Origin: UBA4285 sp050944355
Lineage (GTDB): Bacteria > Bacillota > Clostridia > Lachnospirales > Lachnospiraceae
Length of the DNA: 64,000 bases
Assembly: GCA_050944355.1 (NCBI GenBank)
Contig: JBMNQX010000008.1
Coordinates: 1-64,000, forward strand
Direction of reading: 5' to 3'
Positions 1-8,550 of this stretch are shown here, piece after piece. The notes beneath the pieces were generated by a model, which did no database searches, was not told where the DNA came from, and saw only the letters and a list, made by a program, of their open reading frames with translations. The translations under genes and the position numbers were made by a program. How positions within the stretch are numbered: the first letter of the stretch is position 1; every line of letters starts with the position of its first letter.

Positions 1-255
1 AAGGCGCGGCGGCATCGGGATGTATCAAATATGGCCGCGCCCGATGTCTTTCCGGGTCAGCAGATGGCAAGTTGGCATCGGGCGCCGTCATTTTCTTGTT
101 TGCCCGATGCCTTTGGCCGGCCCGGAAGGCGCGGCGGCATCGGGATGTATCAAATATGGCCGCGCCCGATGTCTTTCCGGGTCAGCAGATGGCAGGTTGG
201 CATCGGGCGCCGTCATTTTCTTGTTTGCCCGATGCCTTTCGCCGCCCAGGGAAGT
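1..255 (-). repeat. Palindromic array, family 1 (GCATCGGG/CCCGATGC), array runs off the window
   Basis: Two near-identical 125-bp copies (from 1 and from 126), each made of two 62-63 bp units. A left arm GCATCGGG lies at 12, 75, 137 and 200. The complementary right arm CCCGATG(C) starts 28 bp later at 40, 103, 165 and 228. The 20-nt interiors are reverse complements of two interior classes in the array at 22484-23210, so this is the same family in the opposite orientation. The left end is cut by the window. Open frames across it are a by-product of the 63-bp period. No protein-coding evidence. Confidence 0.85.
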
Positions 256-270
256 TGTTGCGGTAACAAG

Positions 271-322
271 AAAAGGGCCGCTGCATTCAATGCTGAAAAA
301 CATTACATGCAGCAGCCCCTTT
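271..322 (-). terminator. Rho-independent terminator of the GH4 gene
   Basis: On the minus strand a long stem (about 14 bp, pairing the GGGGCTGCTGCAT side with ATGCAGCGGCCC) is followed by TTTTCTTG. It lies just past the stop of the GH4 gene and before the repeat array. Confidence 0.7.
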
Positions 323-369
323 ACTGTGTGAAATTTTTAATCAGAAGAACCTGATCACATCAATTCTCT

Positions 370-1773
370 TCACCCGATACTCTTTTTCCAGCCTTCCGGC
401 AGATAGGCGAGTGTGTTTCTGATCATGTCGTCTACGAGCTCTGTGACGGCGGCGCGGTCGCTTGTCTTCGCAGCGACGTTCGGGTCGGACAGGAAAGCCT
501 CGACGACAAGATTTCTGTCGAAGTCCAGAGAAGCGCGCAGAATTCTCTCGTGGTTTTCAACGTGCGGCTTCACAAGCGGCAGAATCTTCTCCGGGATCGG
601 GCCGGCGTACAGCGGATGAATGCTGTCGCGCGAGAATACGGCGTTGGTCTCGACGACGGCGTCAGCCGGCAGATTCGGGATCTGCAGAGCGCTGTTCGGA
701 ATGTTGACGTTCGAGACGAAACGGGACAGGCCGCAGAGAGCCTTGATCAGCAGGATGCCTTCCTCGCCGGTCGGCTCGAGCTTCATTTCTTCCTCGCCGC
801 TCACCAGTCTGTGGCTGCGCTCCAGACGCTTCTTCAGGTCGTCTTTGCGCCACTGAACGGTTGTGAGACCGAACTTCCAGGAAGCAACAGTTTCCGGATT
901 CTTCAGGTATGTATCGCCCGGCATGAATTCCGCCAGATGACGGTCGCCGGCAGCGGCGATGGCGCCGTATTTCCTGAAAAGATCCATCTTCACGCGGTTG
1001 GCGCACTTGAAGCTGGAGTTCATCCAGTTTTCGCCTTCCAGCTGGAAACCTTCCTCAAAGTGCTCGTCGATATATTTGTCATAGATCGGGAAAAGGTCTT
1101 CTGTCTTGTAGGAAGCTTCCGTAAACCATGTGAAATGGTTGATGCCCACGACATTGACGAAGATATTGTGCCAGTCGTCTACCTTTTCGCCTGTCTGTTT
1201 CTCGTAGATGCCGGCCAGAACCTTCTGCGTGCCGAATACTTCGTGGCAGCATCCGAAAGCCTTGATCTGCGGGAATACGTAGTAGAGCATCTTCACGCAC
1301 AGAGACATCGGGTTCGTGTAGTTGATGACCCAGGCGTCCGGGCAGTAGTCGCGGATTGCCTCCGCAAAGGTCACATACATCGGGAGTGTGCGCAGGGCGC
1401 GGATCATGCCGCCCGGGCCGGCCGTGTCGCCGACGGACTGCCAGATGTTCAGGCGCTCCGGGAGATGTACGTCGGACTGCATCTCGTCAAATGTGCCCGG
1501 CAGGATGGAAATCACGACGAAGTCGGCGCCGGTCAGTGCGCTCTCGAGGCTGTCGCAGACGGTGAAGTTCCAGCTGCCGTTTGCCTCCGGACGGCTCATC
1601 AGATGATTGCCGATCGTCTGATTGGCCTCGGCTGCTTTTTTGTCAATGTCGTACAGACGGATTGTGCCGCCCAGATCCTTGTCCAGCGCGAGGTCTGTCA
1701 TGAATGTCCAGGCCCAGCCGCGGGAACCGCCGCCCAGATATGCGATTGTGAGATCTTTTTTCGTGCGTGCCAT
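370..1773 (-). CDS. NAD-dependent glycoside hydrolase family 4 (alpha-glucosidase/alpha-galactosidase type)
   Basis: 467 aa, full GH4 length. GH4 enzymes cleave glycosides by an unusual NAD+- and Mn2+-dependent oxidation-elimination mechanism in the cytoplasm. Visible: the N-terminal Rossmann motif GGGSRGW (residues 14-20), the NPMSL segment near 154, CCHEVFG (175-181), whose Cys-His are the metal site, and GINHFTWF further on. In GH4 the residues after that cysteine follow substrate class: CHEV is associated with non-phosphorylated alpha-glucosides, so a free alpha-glucoside or related sugar is more likely than a 6-phospho-sugar. This specificity is inferred. An AAGGAGGATT ribosome-binding site precedes the ATG. 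The AraC gene is divergent across 133 bp, suggesting it controls this gene. Confidence 0.88.
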   Translation of the reverse strand: MARTKKDLTIAYLGGGSRGWAWTFMTDLALDKDLGGTIRLYDIDKKAAEANQTIGNHLMSRPEANGSWNFTVCDSLESALTGADFVVISILPGTFDEMQSDVHLPERLNIWQSVGDTAGPGGMIRALRTLPMYVTFAEAIRDYCPDAWVINYTNPMSLCVKMLYYVFPQIKAFGCCHEVFGTQKVLAGIYEKQTGEKVDDWHNIFVNVVGINHFTWFTEASYKTEDLFPIYDKYIDEHFEEGFQLEGENWMNSSFKCANRVKMDLFRKYGAIAAAGDRHLAEFMPGDTYLKNPETVASWKFGLTTVQWRKDDLKKRLERSHRLVSGEEEMKLEPTGEEGILLIKALCGLSRFVSNVNIPNSALQIPNLPADAVVETNAVFSRDSIHPLYAGPIPEKILPLVKPHVENHERILRASLDFDRNLVVEAFLSDPNVAAKTSDRAAVTELVDDMIRNTLAYLPEGWKKSIG

Positions 1774-1906
1774 TTTAATCCTCCTTGTTGCACGGTTGTA
1801 TTCTGAGAGTATGATAGCCCCAAATAGATTAAACAGCTTATTAAATCCGCTATTTCTTTACAATTTTTATCTTTATGGGTACAATACCCGAAAAGGGGAA
1901 AAGCGT
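1774..1906. promoter_or_regulatory. Divergent promoter region, GH4 gene / AraC regulator
   Basis: 133 bp separate the two divergent starts. The centre is AT-rich compared with the flanks, as expected for back-to-back promoters and an AraC operator. I could not fix a convincing -35/-10 pair by eye on either strand. Confidence 0.4.
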
Positions 1907-2800
1907 ATGGGCATCGAAAACGGAGAAAGACTCTTTTGCGGCGAAGTGCCGGGTGTCTTTGCGGAAGAAGTCCGCAACCTGTCCGGCAATTCCATGCAGA
2001 CGCGGCATTTTCACGAGAGTGTCGAGCTGTATTTTCTGCTGGAAGGTGAGCGGTATTACTTTGTGGCACAGGATACCTATCATATCCGGCAGGGCATGGC
2101 AATTCTGATCAATTCGAATACCATCCACAAGACCAGCAGCTGCGGCGAGGGCCATTACCGCCGGTTTCTGATGCAGCTGGACATGAAAACTCTTGCTCCT
2201 GCCCTGAAGGCGATGGGATATCCGGCGGAAACGCTCGGCAGCCGCTTTGCGGGACCGGCAGAATTTACCACGGAAGGATGGGAGAATGTCTGCACCCTGA
2301 TCGGACAGCTGAAGACCGCATTTGCCAGCGGGGCAGCATACCGGCAGACGAGAGTTCAGCTGCTGACATTCCTGCTGCTGAGCGCGTTTCTTGAGGCGCG
2401 CATGAACACGGCGGCGTCGCTCGGACCTGTCGGGCGGGACGGCAGCGGAATCGAGGCTGAGATGTTTGCGAGAGTGCACGAGATCGCGGTCTATCTGCAG
2501 AACAACTGCGAAGAGAAGATGGACCTGGAAAGTCTCGCGGCGCGTTATTATGTGAGCAAATCCTATCTGACGCGCATTTTCCGGCGGACGACCGGCTTTA
2601 CCGTCACGGAGTACCGCACGTACTGTCGGATCCAGCAGGCGAAGACGCTGCTGACGGCGACTGACGCGGACATCACGGAAATCGCGGCCAGGGTGGGATT
2701 TGGCAACATCACGTATTTCGAGCGGGTATTCCGCCAGAACGCCAATCAGACGCCGATGCAGTACCGCAAATCGCATGGGGGAGAAAAGAAAACAGTTTAA
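1907..2800 (+). CDS. AraC-family transcriptional regulator with cupin sensor domain
   Basis: 297 aa from the ATG at 1907. The open frame extends upstream to 1622, but that part overlaps the divergent GH4 gene, and a GGGGAAAAG ribosome-binding site sits just before 1907. The N-terminal half is an AraC cupin ligand-binding domain (HFHESVELYFLLEGE, histidines near residues 34-36). The last 100 residues carry the double helix-turn-helix (DLESLAARYYVSKSYLTRIFRR, then ITEIAARVGFGNITYFERVFR, ending in TPMQYRK). Its position back-to-back with the GH4 glycosidase suggests a sugar-responsive activator of that gene. The ligand is unknown. Confidence 0.88.
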   Translation: MGIENGERLFCGEVPGVFAEEVRNLSGNSMQTRHFHESVELYFLLEGERYYFVAQDTYHIRQGMAILINSNTIHKTSSCGEGHYRRFLMQLDMKTLAPALKAMGYPAETLGSRFAGPAEFTTEGWENVCTLIGQLKTAFASGAAYRQTRVQLLTFLLLSAFLEARMNTAASLGPVGRDGSGIEAEMFARVHEIAVYLQNNCEEKMDLESLAARYYVSKSYLTRIFRRTTGFTVTEYRTYCRIQQAKTLLTATDADITEIAARVGFGNITYFERVFRQNANQTPMQYRKSHGGEKKTV

Positions 2801-2854
2801 GCCTGACAACAGGAAGAGTACAATAGACGGAAGACACGGAAAGGAAGACAGTAA

Positions 2855-3589
2855 ATGACAGATATTGAACATCAGTCGGAAAAAGAGAAACTTTCCCAGC
2901 TCCACGGCAAAGCGAAAGTGGAATATATCTTTACGTATTACAAGATCTATTTTGTATTTGCACTGATTGCCGTATTTGCCATCTGGATAATCGCCGACTG
3001 CGTCGAGAATGCAAAGCATGACTTAAAATTCGGAATGGCCGTGCTGAATGCGTCCGATTATGATCTGCAGGATTCGGATACTTGGGATGACAAGCTCCAC
3101 GAGGAGCTCGGCTACGGTGAATATGAGGACGCCGTTGTGAATGTCATGAGTTATCCGACAGACAGCAATCATCTGACAGAGGAGTCAATGGCAAGCCAGG
3201 AAAAACTTGTGACGCTGATCGCAGCACAGGAAATAGACATGATTCTTGCGCCGGAAGAGACCTGCGAGGCATTGACGGAAAATGTCGACTATTTCTATGA
3301 TCTTTCCGAATATCTGCCGGACGATATTTATGACAAATTAGTCGAGGAAGACCGGATTGTAACGCTCACCACACAGGATGGAGAGACGATCCCGGCGCTG
3401 ATCAGACTGACCGAGGATGAGGTCAATTCGCAGTTTACCCTGTCCATGGAAGACCCTGTGATCGGCATTGTTTCCAATTCCCAGCATACGGAAGATACAT
3501 GCAGAGTCCTGAGGATGTTCCTGGGAATGGAAGAACCGGAGACGGAAAGCACAGCCGCGGAAGAGACAACGACAAGCGCTCAGGAATAA
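2855..3589 (+). CDS. Single-pass membrane protein of unknown function
   Basis: 244 aa, not recognised. A charged N-terminus of about 30 residues is followed by one clear hydrophobic helix (IYFVFALIAVFAIWIIADCV). The remainder is acidic and extracytoplasmic-looking and ends in a Glu/Thr-rich tail (EEPETESTAAEETTTS). The arrangement (short cytoplasmic N-terminus, one helix, soluble domain) resembles a membrane-anchored binding or sensor domain, but I see no family motif. An AAGGAAG ribosome-binding site lies before the ATG. It is 54 bp downstream of the AraC gene in the same direction, so it may be cotranscribed. A strong terminator follows. Confidence 0.7.
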   Translation: MTDIEHQSEKEKLSQLHGKAKVEYIFTYYKIYFVFALIAVFAIWIIADCVENAKHDLKFGMAVLNASDYDLQDSDTWDDKLHEELGYGEYEDAVVNVMSYPTDSNHLTEESMASQEKLVTLIAAQEIDMILAPEETCEALTENVDYFYDLSEYLPDDIYDKLVEEDRIVTLTTQDGETIPALIRLTEDEVNSQFTLSMEDPVIGIVSNSQHTEDTCRVLRMFLGMEEPETESTAAEETTTSAQE

Positions 3590-3594
3590 AATAA

Positions 3595-3624
3595 AAAGCG
3601 GGCGGTGACAAGACCGCCCGCTTT
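3595..3624. terminator. Bidirectional terminator
   Basis: AAAAGCGGGCGGT, a short loop, then ACCGCCCGCTTTT. A-tract and T-tract on opposite sides let it serve both the membrane-protein gene on the plus strand and uppP on the minus strand. Confidence 0.85.
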
Positions 3625-3643
3625 TACGTCGAAGTGTATTGTT

Positions 3644-4477
3644 TTATCTCATAACGGTCGCGGCGGCGATCAGCACAACAATGCCGAGCGCGATGCGGTA
3701 CCAGCCGAAGACTTTGAAGTCGTGCCGGCGGATGTAGGACATCAGGAACCGGATGATGAGAACTGACACAATGAACGCACTGATCATGCCGACGAGAAGG
3801 ATTGCCACTTCCGCACCGGTAAACCCGAGGCCGAAGCGCGCAATCTTGAGAATTGACGCGCCGAGCATAACCGGCACTGCCAGGTAGAATGTGAATTCAG
3901 CGGCAGCCGGACGGGCAATTCCGATCAGGAGCGCGCCGATGATTGTGGCGCCGGAGCGCGATGTGCCCGGGAAAACAGCGGCCGCCACCTGAAAGAGACC
4001 GATGATCAGAGCCTGCTTCAGGGAAATCTGCGAAGGCTTTAAGACTGTCGGAGTTGAATCCGCGAGGTGATTTTCCACCAGGATAAAGACGATGCCGACG
4101 ATGATCAGGGCAAGTGCGATGGGAACCGGGTGATAGAAAAGCGCCTCGATTTCATCGTCAAACAGCAGGCCCACGATCGCAGCCGGGATGCAGGCCACGA
4201 TGATCTTGACCCAGAGACGCACCGTGCCTCTGCGGAGCACGATCTGTCCATCTCTTCTGCGCCATGGCCACAGCCGGCGCCAGTACAGGGCGACGACGGC
4301 GAGAATTGCGCCGAACTGAATGACAACTTCGAACATACTGAAAAAGCCGTCGCTGACATTGTCGAACTGAAGGAAACTGTTGAGAAGAATCATATGACCG
4401 GTCGAGCTGACCGGGAGCCATTCGGTGATTCCTTCCACAATTCCGTAGATAAGCGACTTAATTAGATCAAGAATCAT
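3644..4477 (-). CDS. uppP: Undecaprenyl-diphosphatase (UppP/BacA)
   Basis: 277 aa integral membrane enzyme that dephosphorylates undecaprenyl diphosphate to recycle the lipid carrier for peptidoglycan and other surface polymers; loss or gain changes bacitracin sensitivity. Signature motifs are visible: EGITEWLPVSSTGHMILL (about residues 15-32) and PGTSRSGATIIGALLIG, with several hydrophobic helices between. The reading frame is open much further upstream, to 5203, but family alignment and the GAGGGAGGATACC ribosome-binding site fix the ATG at 4477. Monocistronic, and divergent from the nucleoside phosphorylase-like gene. Confidence 0.95.
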   Translation of the reverse strand: MILDLIKSLIYGIVEGITEWLPVSSTGHMILLNSFLQFDNVSDGFFSMFEVVIQFGAILAVVALYWRRLWPWRRRDGQIVLRRGTVRLWVKIIVACIPAAIVGLLFDDEIEALFYHPVPIALALIIVGIVFILVENHLADSTPTVLKPSQISLKQALIIGLFQVAAAVFPGTSRSGATIIGALLIGIARPAAAEFTFYLAVPVMLGASILKIARFGLGFTGAEVAILLVGMISAFIVSVLIIRFLMSYIRRHDFKVFGWYRIALGIVVLIAAATVMR

Positions 4478-4549
4478 GGTATCCTCCCTCTCTGGTGAGC
4501 CTACACATGACAGAATACCATAAGGAAGAATGATTAGAAAGAAGAAACT

Positions 4550-5374
4550 ATGATTGCGGTATTTACGGCCGTGGTCCCGGAAGCGAAAGCGCTGCTGGAA
4601 CAGTTGAAAAGAAAAGGAATATCGGTAAAGCGCGCCGATGCAGGAAATCTGCCTCTCTGGGAATGCGATGACGGCGGCATTCTGCTCGCTGTCACGGGGA
4701 CCGGTGAGATTGCCTCGGCCGTTGCGGCGGCGCGCGTTCTCACACGGTATCCGGCGGACTTTGCCGTGAATTTCGGCACGGCGGCCGGCACAGATCCGGT
4801 TTCGTCCGTATTTGTCATTGATAAAATCACGGAAGAAACCACCGGCAAAGATTTTTACCCGGGTATTGTGTGGCGCACGCCATTTGAAGAACGGGCGCTG
4901 AAAACCGTGGCGGCGCCGGCTGCGGCGGCAGATTCGGGGGCACTGACGGACATGGAAGGAGCCGGCTTCTTTCAGGCGGCGAATCGTTTTCTGACATCTG
5001 ACAGGATTATTCTCCTGAAAGTAGTGTCGGACGCGGGTGTGAGCGGCAGGGTGACGGCGGAGAGTCTGAGGCAGGCGTGCGCCGGCGCCTCGGAAGCGGT
5101 GACGGAATATATTCTGTGGCTTGAAAAAGCGGCGGATGCTGTCCGGCAGGAGACAAAGCCAGAAAACCCGGACGCCTGGGCGCAGGCGGAAGATGATCTC
5201 CACGGATCAGAGGCTATGAGGCAGAGGCTGCGGCGGATTCTGCGCTGGCAGGAGCTGAGCGGGCAGGATCCGGGAGGGCTGCTGAAAAGACTGTATGAAA
5301 ACGGAGATCTGCCGGCCGAGAACAAAAGAAAGGGAAAGGAGGTTCTGGAGCGGATTGAACGGGAAATTCTTTGA
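4550..5374 (+). CDS. Nucleoside phosphorylase/MTA-SAH nucleosidase-like protein
   Basis: 274 aa. The first about 190 residues look like the purine nucleoside phosphorylase / 5'-methylthioadenosine nucleosidase fold: VTGTGEIASA near residue 48, NFGTAAG, and DMEGAGFFQAA, which is the ribose-binding Met-Glu region and active-site entry of that family. The C-terminal about 70 residues are charged and helical and are not part of the core fold. It overlaps the start of the SplB-like gene, so the two are translationally coupled. In Clostridia this pairing is often seen; a link to disposal of 5'-deoxyadenosine made by the radical SAM partner is my inference. The exact substrate is not determinable from sequence. 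Confidence 0.75.
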   Translation: MIAVFTAVVPEAKALLEQLKRKGISVKRADAGNLPLWECDDGGILLAVTGTGEIASAVAAARVLTRYPADFAVNFGTAAGTDPVSSVFVIDKITEETTGKDFYPGIVWRTPFEERALKTVAAPAAAADSGALTDMEGAGFFQAANRFLTSDRIILLKVVSDAGVSGRVTAESLRQACAGASEAVTEYILWLEKAADAVRQETKPENPDAWAQAEDDLHGSEAMRQRLRRILRWQELSGQDPGGLLKRLYENGDLPAENKRKGKEVLERIEREIL

Positions 5375-6368
5375 ACCGGCGTTCAGCCACGTATATGTCG
5401 AAGAGCGCGCGGCAGACCTGCCGCGGACAAAGCAGATTCTCGCGAAACTGCCGGAAGCAAAGGTGATTCCGATCCGGCATTACAAGGACGTCTTCAACGG
5501 CAGCGGACAGGACAGCCGCATTCAGAGCCGCTCGCTTTCCCTGATTCTCGCAGACGAGCCGGACCCGCGCGTGTACCGGGGCGCGCCGGTGTGTCAGGAC
5601 TTCGGCAACAAGGCATTTTATTACACGTCGACCGTGATGAACTGTGTGTATGACTGCGAATACTGTTACCTCAAGGGAATGTATCCGTCGGCCAATCTGG
5701 TGCTCTTCACGGATCAGAGCCGGACGTTTGCAGAAATTGACCGGCTGCTCTCAGAATCGCCAATATATCTGTGCATTTCGTATGACACGGATCTGGCTGC
5801 CATCGAGCCGCTGACCGGATTTATCCGGGAGTGGTACGAATTTGCCATGAGCAGAAAGGATCTGACACTCGAGATCCGCACAAAGTGCGCGAATAAAAAG
5901 ATGTTTGATCAGTTTCCGGCGGCGGACAACATTATCTGGGCGTTTACGCTCTCCCCGGAAAGAGTCGCGAAGCGGTACGAACACAAGGCGCCGGGACTTG
6001 CCGAAAGACTGGCGGCGGCGAAACATGCCGCGGACCGCGGGTTTCCGGTGCGCCTGTGCTTTGACCCGATGCTGCGCTTTCCGGGATGGAAAGAAGAATA
6101 CAGCGGCCTTGCGAGGCAGGTGAAGGGGAGCTTCACGCCGGAGCAGATCCGCGATGTCAGCATCGGCACGTTCCGGATTTCGGCCCAGTATCTCGGGCAG
6201 ATGCGCTCGGGATGGCCGGACAGCGCGCCGGCGCAGTATCCTTACACTGTGAGTAAAGGCGTCGCCGGGTACGGCGGGAAATCGGCGGAAATGACAGCGT
6301 ATATGATGAAACTGCTGTCGGGCTGGATCAGCCCTGACAAGATGTTTCTCTGGGAAGAGAAAGGATGA
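5355..6368 (+). CDS. splB: Spore photoproduct lyase family radical SAM protein
   Basis: 337 aa from the proposed TTG start at 5355, about 12 nt downstream of AAAGGAGG and inside the end of the previous gene; the first ATG in frame (5295) lacks a site. SplB repairs the thymine dimer called spore photoproduct in germinating spores using SAM and a 4Fe-4S cluster. The radical SAM triad is visible as CVYDCEYCYL (CX3CX2C), preceded by the FEPAFSHVYVEE N-terminus typical of the family and followed by DLTLEIRTKCAN. Its presence suggests, but does not prove, a sporulating ancestor, as related proteins also occur outside spore formers. The next gene begins 4 nt after the stop. Confidence 0.85.
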   Translation: MNGKFFEPAFSHVYVEERAADLPRTKQILAKLPEAKVIPIRHYKDVFNGSGQDSRIQSRSLSLILADEPDPRVYRGAPVCQDFGNKAFYYTSTVMNCVYDCEYCYLKGMYPSANLVLFTDQSRTFAEIDRLLSESPIYLCISYDTDLAAIEPLTGFIREWYEFAMSRKDLTLEIRTKCANKKMFDQFPAADNIIWAFTLSPERVAKRYEHKAPGLAERLAAAKHAADRGFPVRLCFDPMLRFPGWKEEYSGLARQVKGSFTPEQIRDVSIGTFRISAQYLGQMRSGWPDSAPAQYPYTVSKGVAGYGGKSAEMTAYMMKLLSGWISPDKMFLWEEKG

Positions 6369-6371
6369 CAA

Positions 6372-7073
6372 ATGTCAGAAAAAAGGGCATTGGTTACCGG
6401 CGCATCATCCGGCATCGGGCGGGCCGTGGCAGAGCGGCTCATCCGCCTCGGATATGATGTGACCGGCATCGGCCGGAATTTCCGGCAGGACGAATCGAAA
6501 ATCCGGCAGGTCATTCTGGATCTGACGGACGAGAAGGGGCTGCGGGAATTCCTGCGCTCATACCGCGAAGAAGGCCCGGCGAGTCTGCTTGTGAACTGCG
6601 CCGGCGTCGCGTGGTACGGCATGGCGGAGGAAATGGAAGATTCAAAGGTGAGGGCGATGCTGCGCACGAATCTCGAGGCGCCGATGATCATCACAGGGGC
6701 TCTGCTCAGGGATCTCAAGAGCGTGAACGGGACTGTGATCTTCATCTCGTCTGTGACGGCTGACGGCCCGAGCCCACGCGCCTGTGTGTACGGCGCCGCG
6801 AAAGCGGGCCTCACCGCGTATGCGGAGAGCCTGTTCGCGGAAAACCGCAAATACGGCCTGAAGGTCTCTGTGATTGAGCCGGATCTGACGGACACGGATC
6901 TCTACCGCAATGCGGATTTCAGACCAGAGAGCGGCGAAGAATACTGTCTGAGCGCGGAAGACACGGCGGACGCTGTGGAATTTATTCTGACACGGCACGC
7001 CGGCGAGGTGCTGACGCATCTGACGCTGCGGCCGCAAAAAAACCGGATCCGCAGAATCGGACCCGGCGAGTGA
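6372..7073 (+). CDS. Short-chain dehydrogenase/reductase
   Basis: 233 aa, classical SDR size. NAD(P)-binding GASSGIG (residues 10-16), NCAG (about 75), catalytic Ser in FISSV and YGAAK with the Tyr/Lys pair. The substrate cannot be read from sequence. The start ATG is the last ATG of an ATGACAAATG word in the 3-nt gap after the SplB stop, with AAAGGA as ribosome-binding site. The junction is nearly identical to the one at 9622-9636. Probably cotranscribed with the nucleosidase-like and SplB-like genes. Confidence 0.88.
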   Translation: MSEKRALVTGASSGIGRAVAERLIRLGYDVTGIGRNFRQDESKIRQVILDLTDEKGLREFLRSYREEGPASLLVNCAGVAWYGMAEEMEDSKVRAMLRTNLEAPMIITGALLRDLKSVNGTVIFISSVTADGPSPRACVYGAAKAGLTAYAESLFAENRKYGLKVSVIEPDLTDTDLYRNADFRPESGEEYCLSAEDTADAVEFILTRHAGEVLTHLTLRPQKNRIRRIGPGE

Positions 7074-7088
7074 TATATTTTCTTTGCT

Positions 7089-7334
7089 TCAGCGGAAGAT
7101 CTTTTTGATTTCGGCACCGATGGAATCGAAGAACTCTGTGCCGATGTTCTCGCTGTTGTTTACGATGCTCTGAAGAGCTTTTTCGGCTTCTTCCTGCGTC
7201 GCGGTGAGGCCGTATTTTTTGAGAAGAGCGTAGGTGTCAGAGAACTCGGTGTAGCCGATCAGCTTTTCCCTGTCCTCGTCGCTCAGCTTTTCGAGCACGG
7301 CGTCAATTTCCTTTTCAACATCCTTTTCACTCAT
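7089..7334 (-). CDS. Small acidic helical protein, unknown
   Basis: 81 aa, not recognised. It is rich in Glu, Lys and Asp, predicted almost entirely helical, with no membrane segment, no cysteines and no known motif. The ATG is preceded by AAAGGAGATAAT, a good ribosome-binding site, and codon use matches the neighbours, so it is probably translated. It lies downstream of dut and nrdG on the same strand, 54 bp after dut begins its own stop-proximal region, and could be the last gene of that unit. The spacing pattern (YTEFSDTYALLKKYGLTATQEEAEKAL) suggests a helix-turn-helix bundle, without homology I can name. Confidence 0.65.
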   Translation of the reverse strand: MSEKDVEKEIDAVLEKLSDEDREKLIGYTEFSDTYALLKKYGLTATQEEAEKALQSIVNNSENIGTEFFDSIGAEIKKIFR

Positions 7335-7388
7335 AGATTATCTCCTTTAATTATTGTCTTCGACATCATCCGGCCATACAGTTTCCGC

Positions 7389-7832
7389 TCATCTTCGTCC
7401 TGTCGACCCGAATCCGCCGGCACCTCTTTCTGTGTCTTTCAGTTCAGAGGTTTCTTCAAAATCGGCCTGGATATAGGGCGTCAGAATCAGCTGTGCGGCC
7501 CGGTCGCCTTTTGCGATGTGCCAGGGTTCCCCACTGTGGTTGTGCAGCGAAACCATGATCTCTCCCCGGTAATCCGAATCGATGACGCCGACTTTGTTGG
7601 ATGGCGCGATGCCGTGTTTGCTGGCGAGTCCGCTGCGGGCGCAGACAAGTCCGACGAGGCCGGAAGGTATTTCCAATGCCAGTCCTGTGTGGACAAGTGC
7701 TGTCGCTCCGGGGGCAATGGTGACGTCTGTCAGAGAGACGAGATCGGCGCCGGCGGAATAGTCCGTGCCATAGACGGGAACGACCGCTTCCGGGTCAAGT
7801 TTTTTAAACCGTACACATGTGTGGAGTATCAT
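7389..7832 (-). CDS. dut: dUTP diphosphatase (dUTPase)
   Basis: 147 aa trimeric dUTPase, hydrolysing dUTP to dUMP and pyrophosphate to keep uracil out of DNA and supply dTMP synthesis. All five family motifs are visible: YSAGADL, CARSGLASKHG, GVIDSDYRGEI, GDRAAQLI and the C-terminal ERGAGGFGSTG that closes the active site. Directly downstream of nrdG (16 bp), so the pair couples anaerobic dNTP synthesis with dNTP quality control. Ribosome-binding site GAGGTGAT. Confidence 0.96.
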   Translation of the reverse strand: MILHTCVRFKKLDPEAVVPVYGTDYSAGADLVSLTDVTIAPGATALVHTGLALEIPSGLVGLVCARSGLASKHGIAPSNKVGVIDSDYRGEIMVSLHNHSGEPWHIAKGDRAAQLILTPYIQADFEETSELKDTERGAGGFGSTGRR

Positions 7833-7848
7833 GGATCACCTCATCCGA

Positions 7849-8370
7849 TTATTCAAAAAGAAGTACCGTTTTTCCGGCCGCAAGCGAAGCGGGGACATCG
7901 ATGGTGCGCTGATTTGAGGAACCTTTGAACTTCAGCATCAGATCGCGCTTTTCCAGAACAAATTCGCCGTCCACGAGCACGTCGATCGACCCGATGATTT
8001 CCTTCGTCTCCGGAACCGTCTTATACATTCTGCCCATGATGTCTTTGTCAAAGAGATACCCGGAAAAAGCCCAGATATCCTTTTTCGGGTACGCTTTGCG
8101 CACCGCCCGTATCAGAGGCAGCAGCTCTTTCTGATTCACGGGCTCAAACGGCTCGCCTCCGAGCAGCGTCAGTCCCTGAATGTAGTCGGGCTTCATAAGA
8201 TCCAGAATTTTCTGAATTGTCTCTCCGGTAAAAGGTTTCCCGAAGTTAAAGTCCCATGCCTCTTCGTTGAAACATCCTTTGCAGTGGTGCGTGCAGCCGC
8301 TCACAAAAAGAGAAACACGGCAGCCGGGGCCGTTCGCGATATCGGGGCATTTGATTTCAGCGTAATTCAT
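7849..8370 (-). CDS. nrdG: Anaerobic ribonucleoside-triphosphate reductase activating protein
   Basis: 173 aa from the ATG at 8370 (ribosome-binding site AAAGGAATTCC); the longer frame to 8424 adds an unconserved 18 residues. NrdG is the radical SAM activase that installs the glycyl radical on NrdD. The motif VSGCTHHCKGCFN gives the CX3CX2C cluster ligands (about residues 26-33), and LTLLGGEPFEP is the SAM-binding GGE. nrdD is not in this window, so the activase is separated from its partner; here it leads a unit with dut. Confidence 0.93.
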   Translation of the reverse strand: MNYAEIKCPDIANGPGCRVSLFVSGCTHHCKGCFNEEAWDFNFGKPFTGETIQKILDLMKPDYIQGLTLLGGEPFEPVNQKELLPLIRAVRKAYPKKDIWAFSGYLFDKDIMGRMYKTVPETKEIIGSIDVLVDGEFVLEKRDLMLKFKGSSNQRTIDVPASLAAGKTVLLFE

Positions 8371-8550
8371 CGGAATTCCTTTCTTGCGGCAGGCCGGAAC
8401 ATACGGCCGCTTTGCCGTTTTCATTATATCATCATTGCGCGGGAATTCCGATAAACAACAGCACCGAAAACGTTTCCCGGCGGCCGGAAAAAGATTATGG
8501 TATCATGAGAGGAAACAAAGCGGCGTGAAAACATTTTCCAGGGGGTTTGT

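Noticed and set aside
3644..5203. 519-residue version of UppP with a long N-terminal extension
   Set aside because: The extension is antisense to the nucleoside phosphorylase-like gene and lacks UppP similarity; a good ribosome-binding site precedes ATG 4477.
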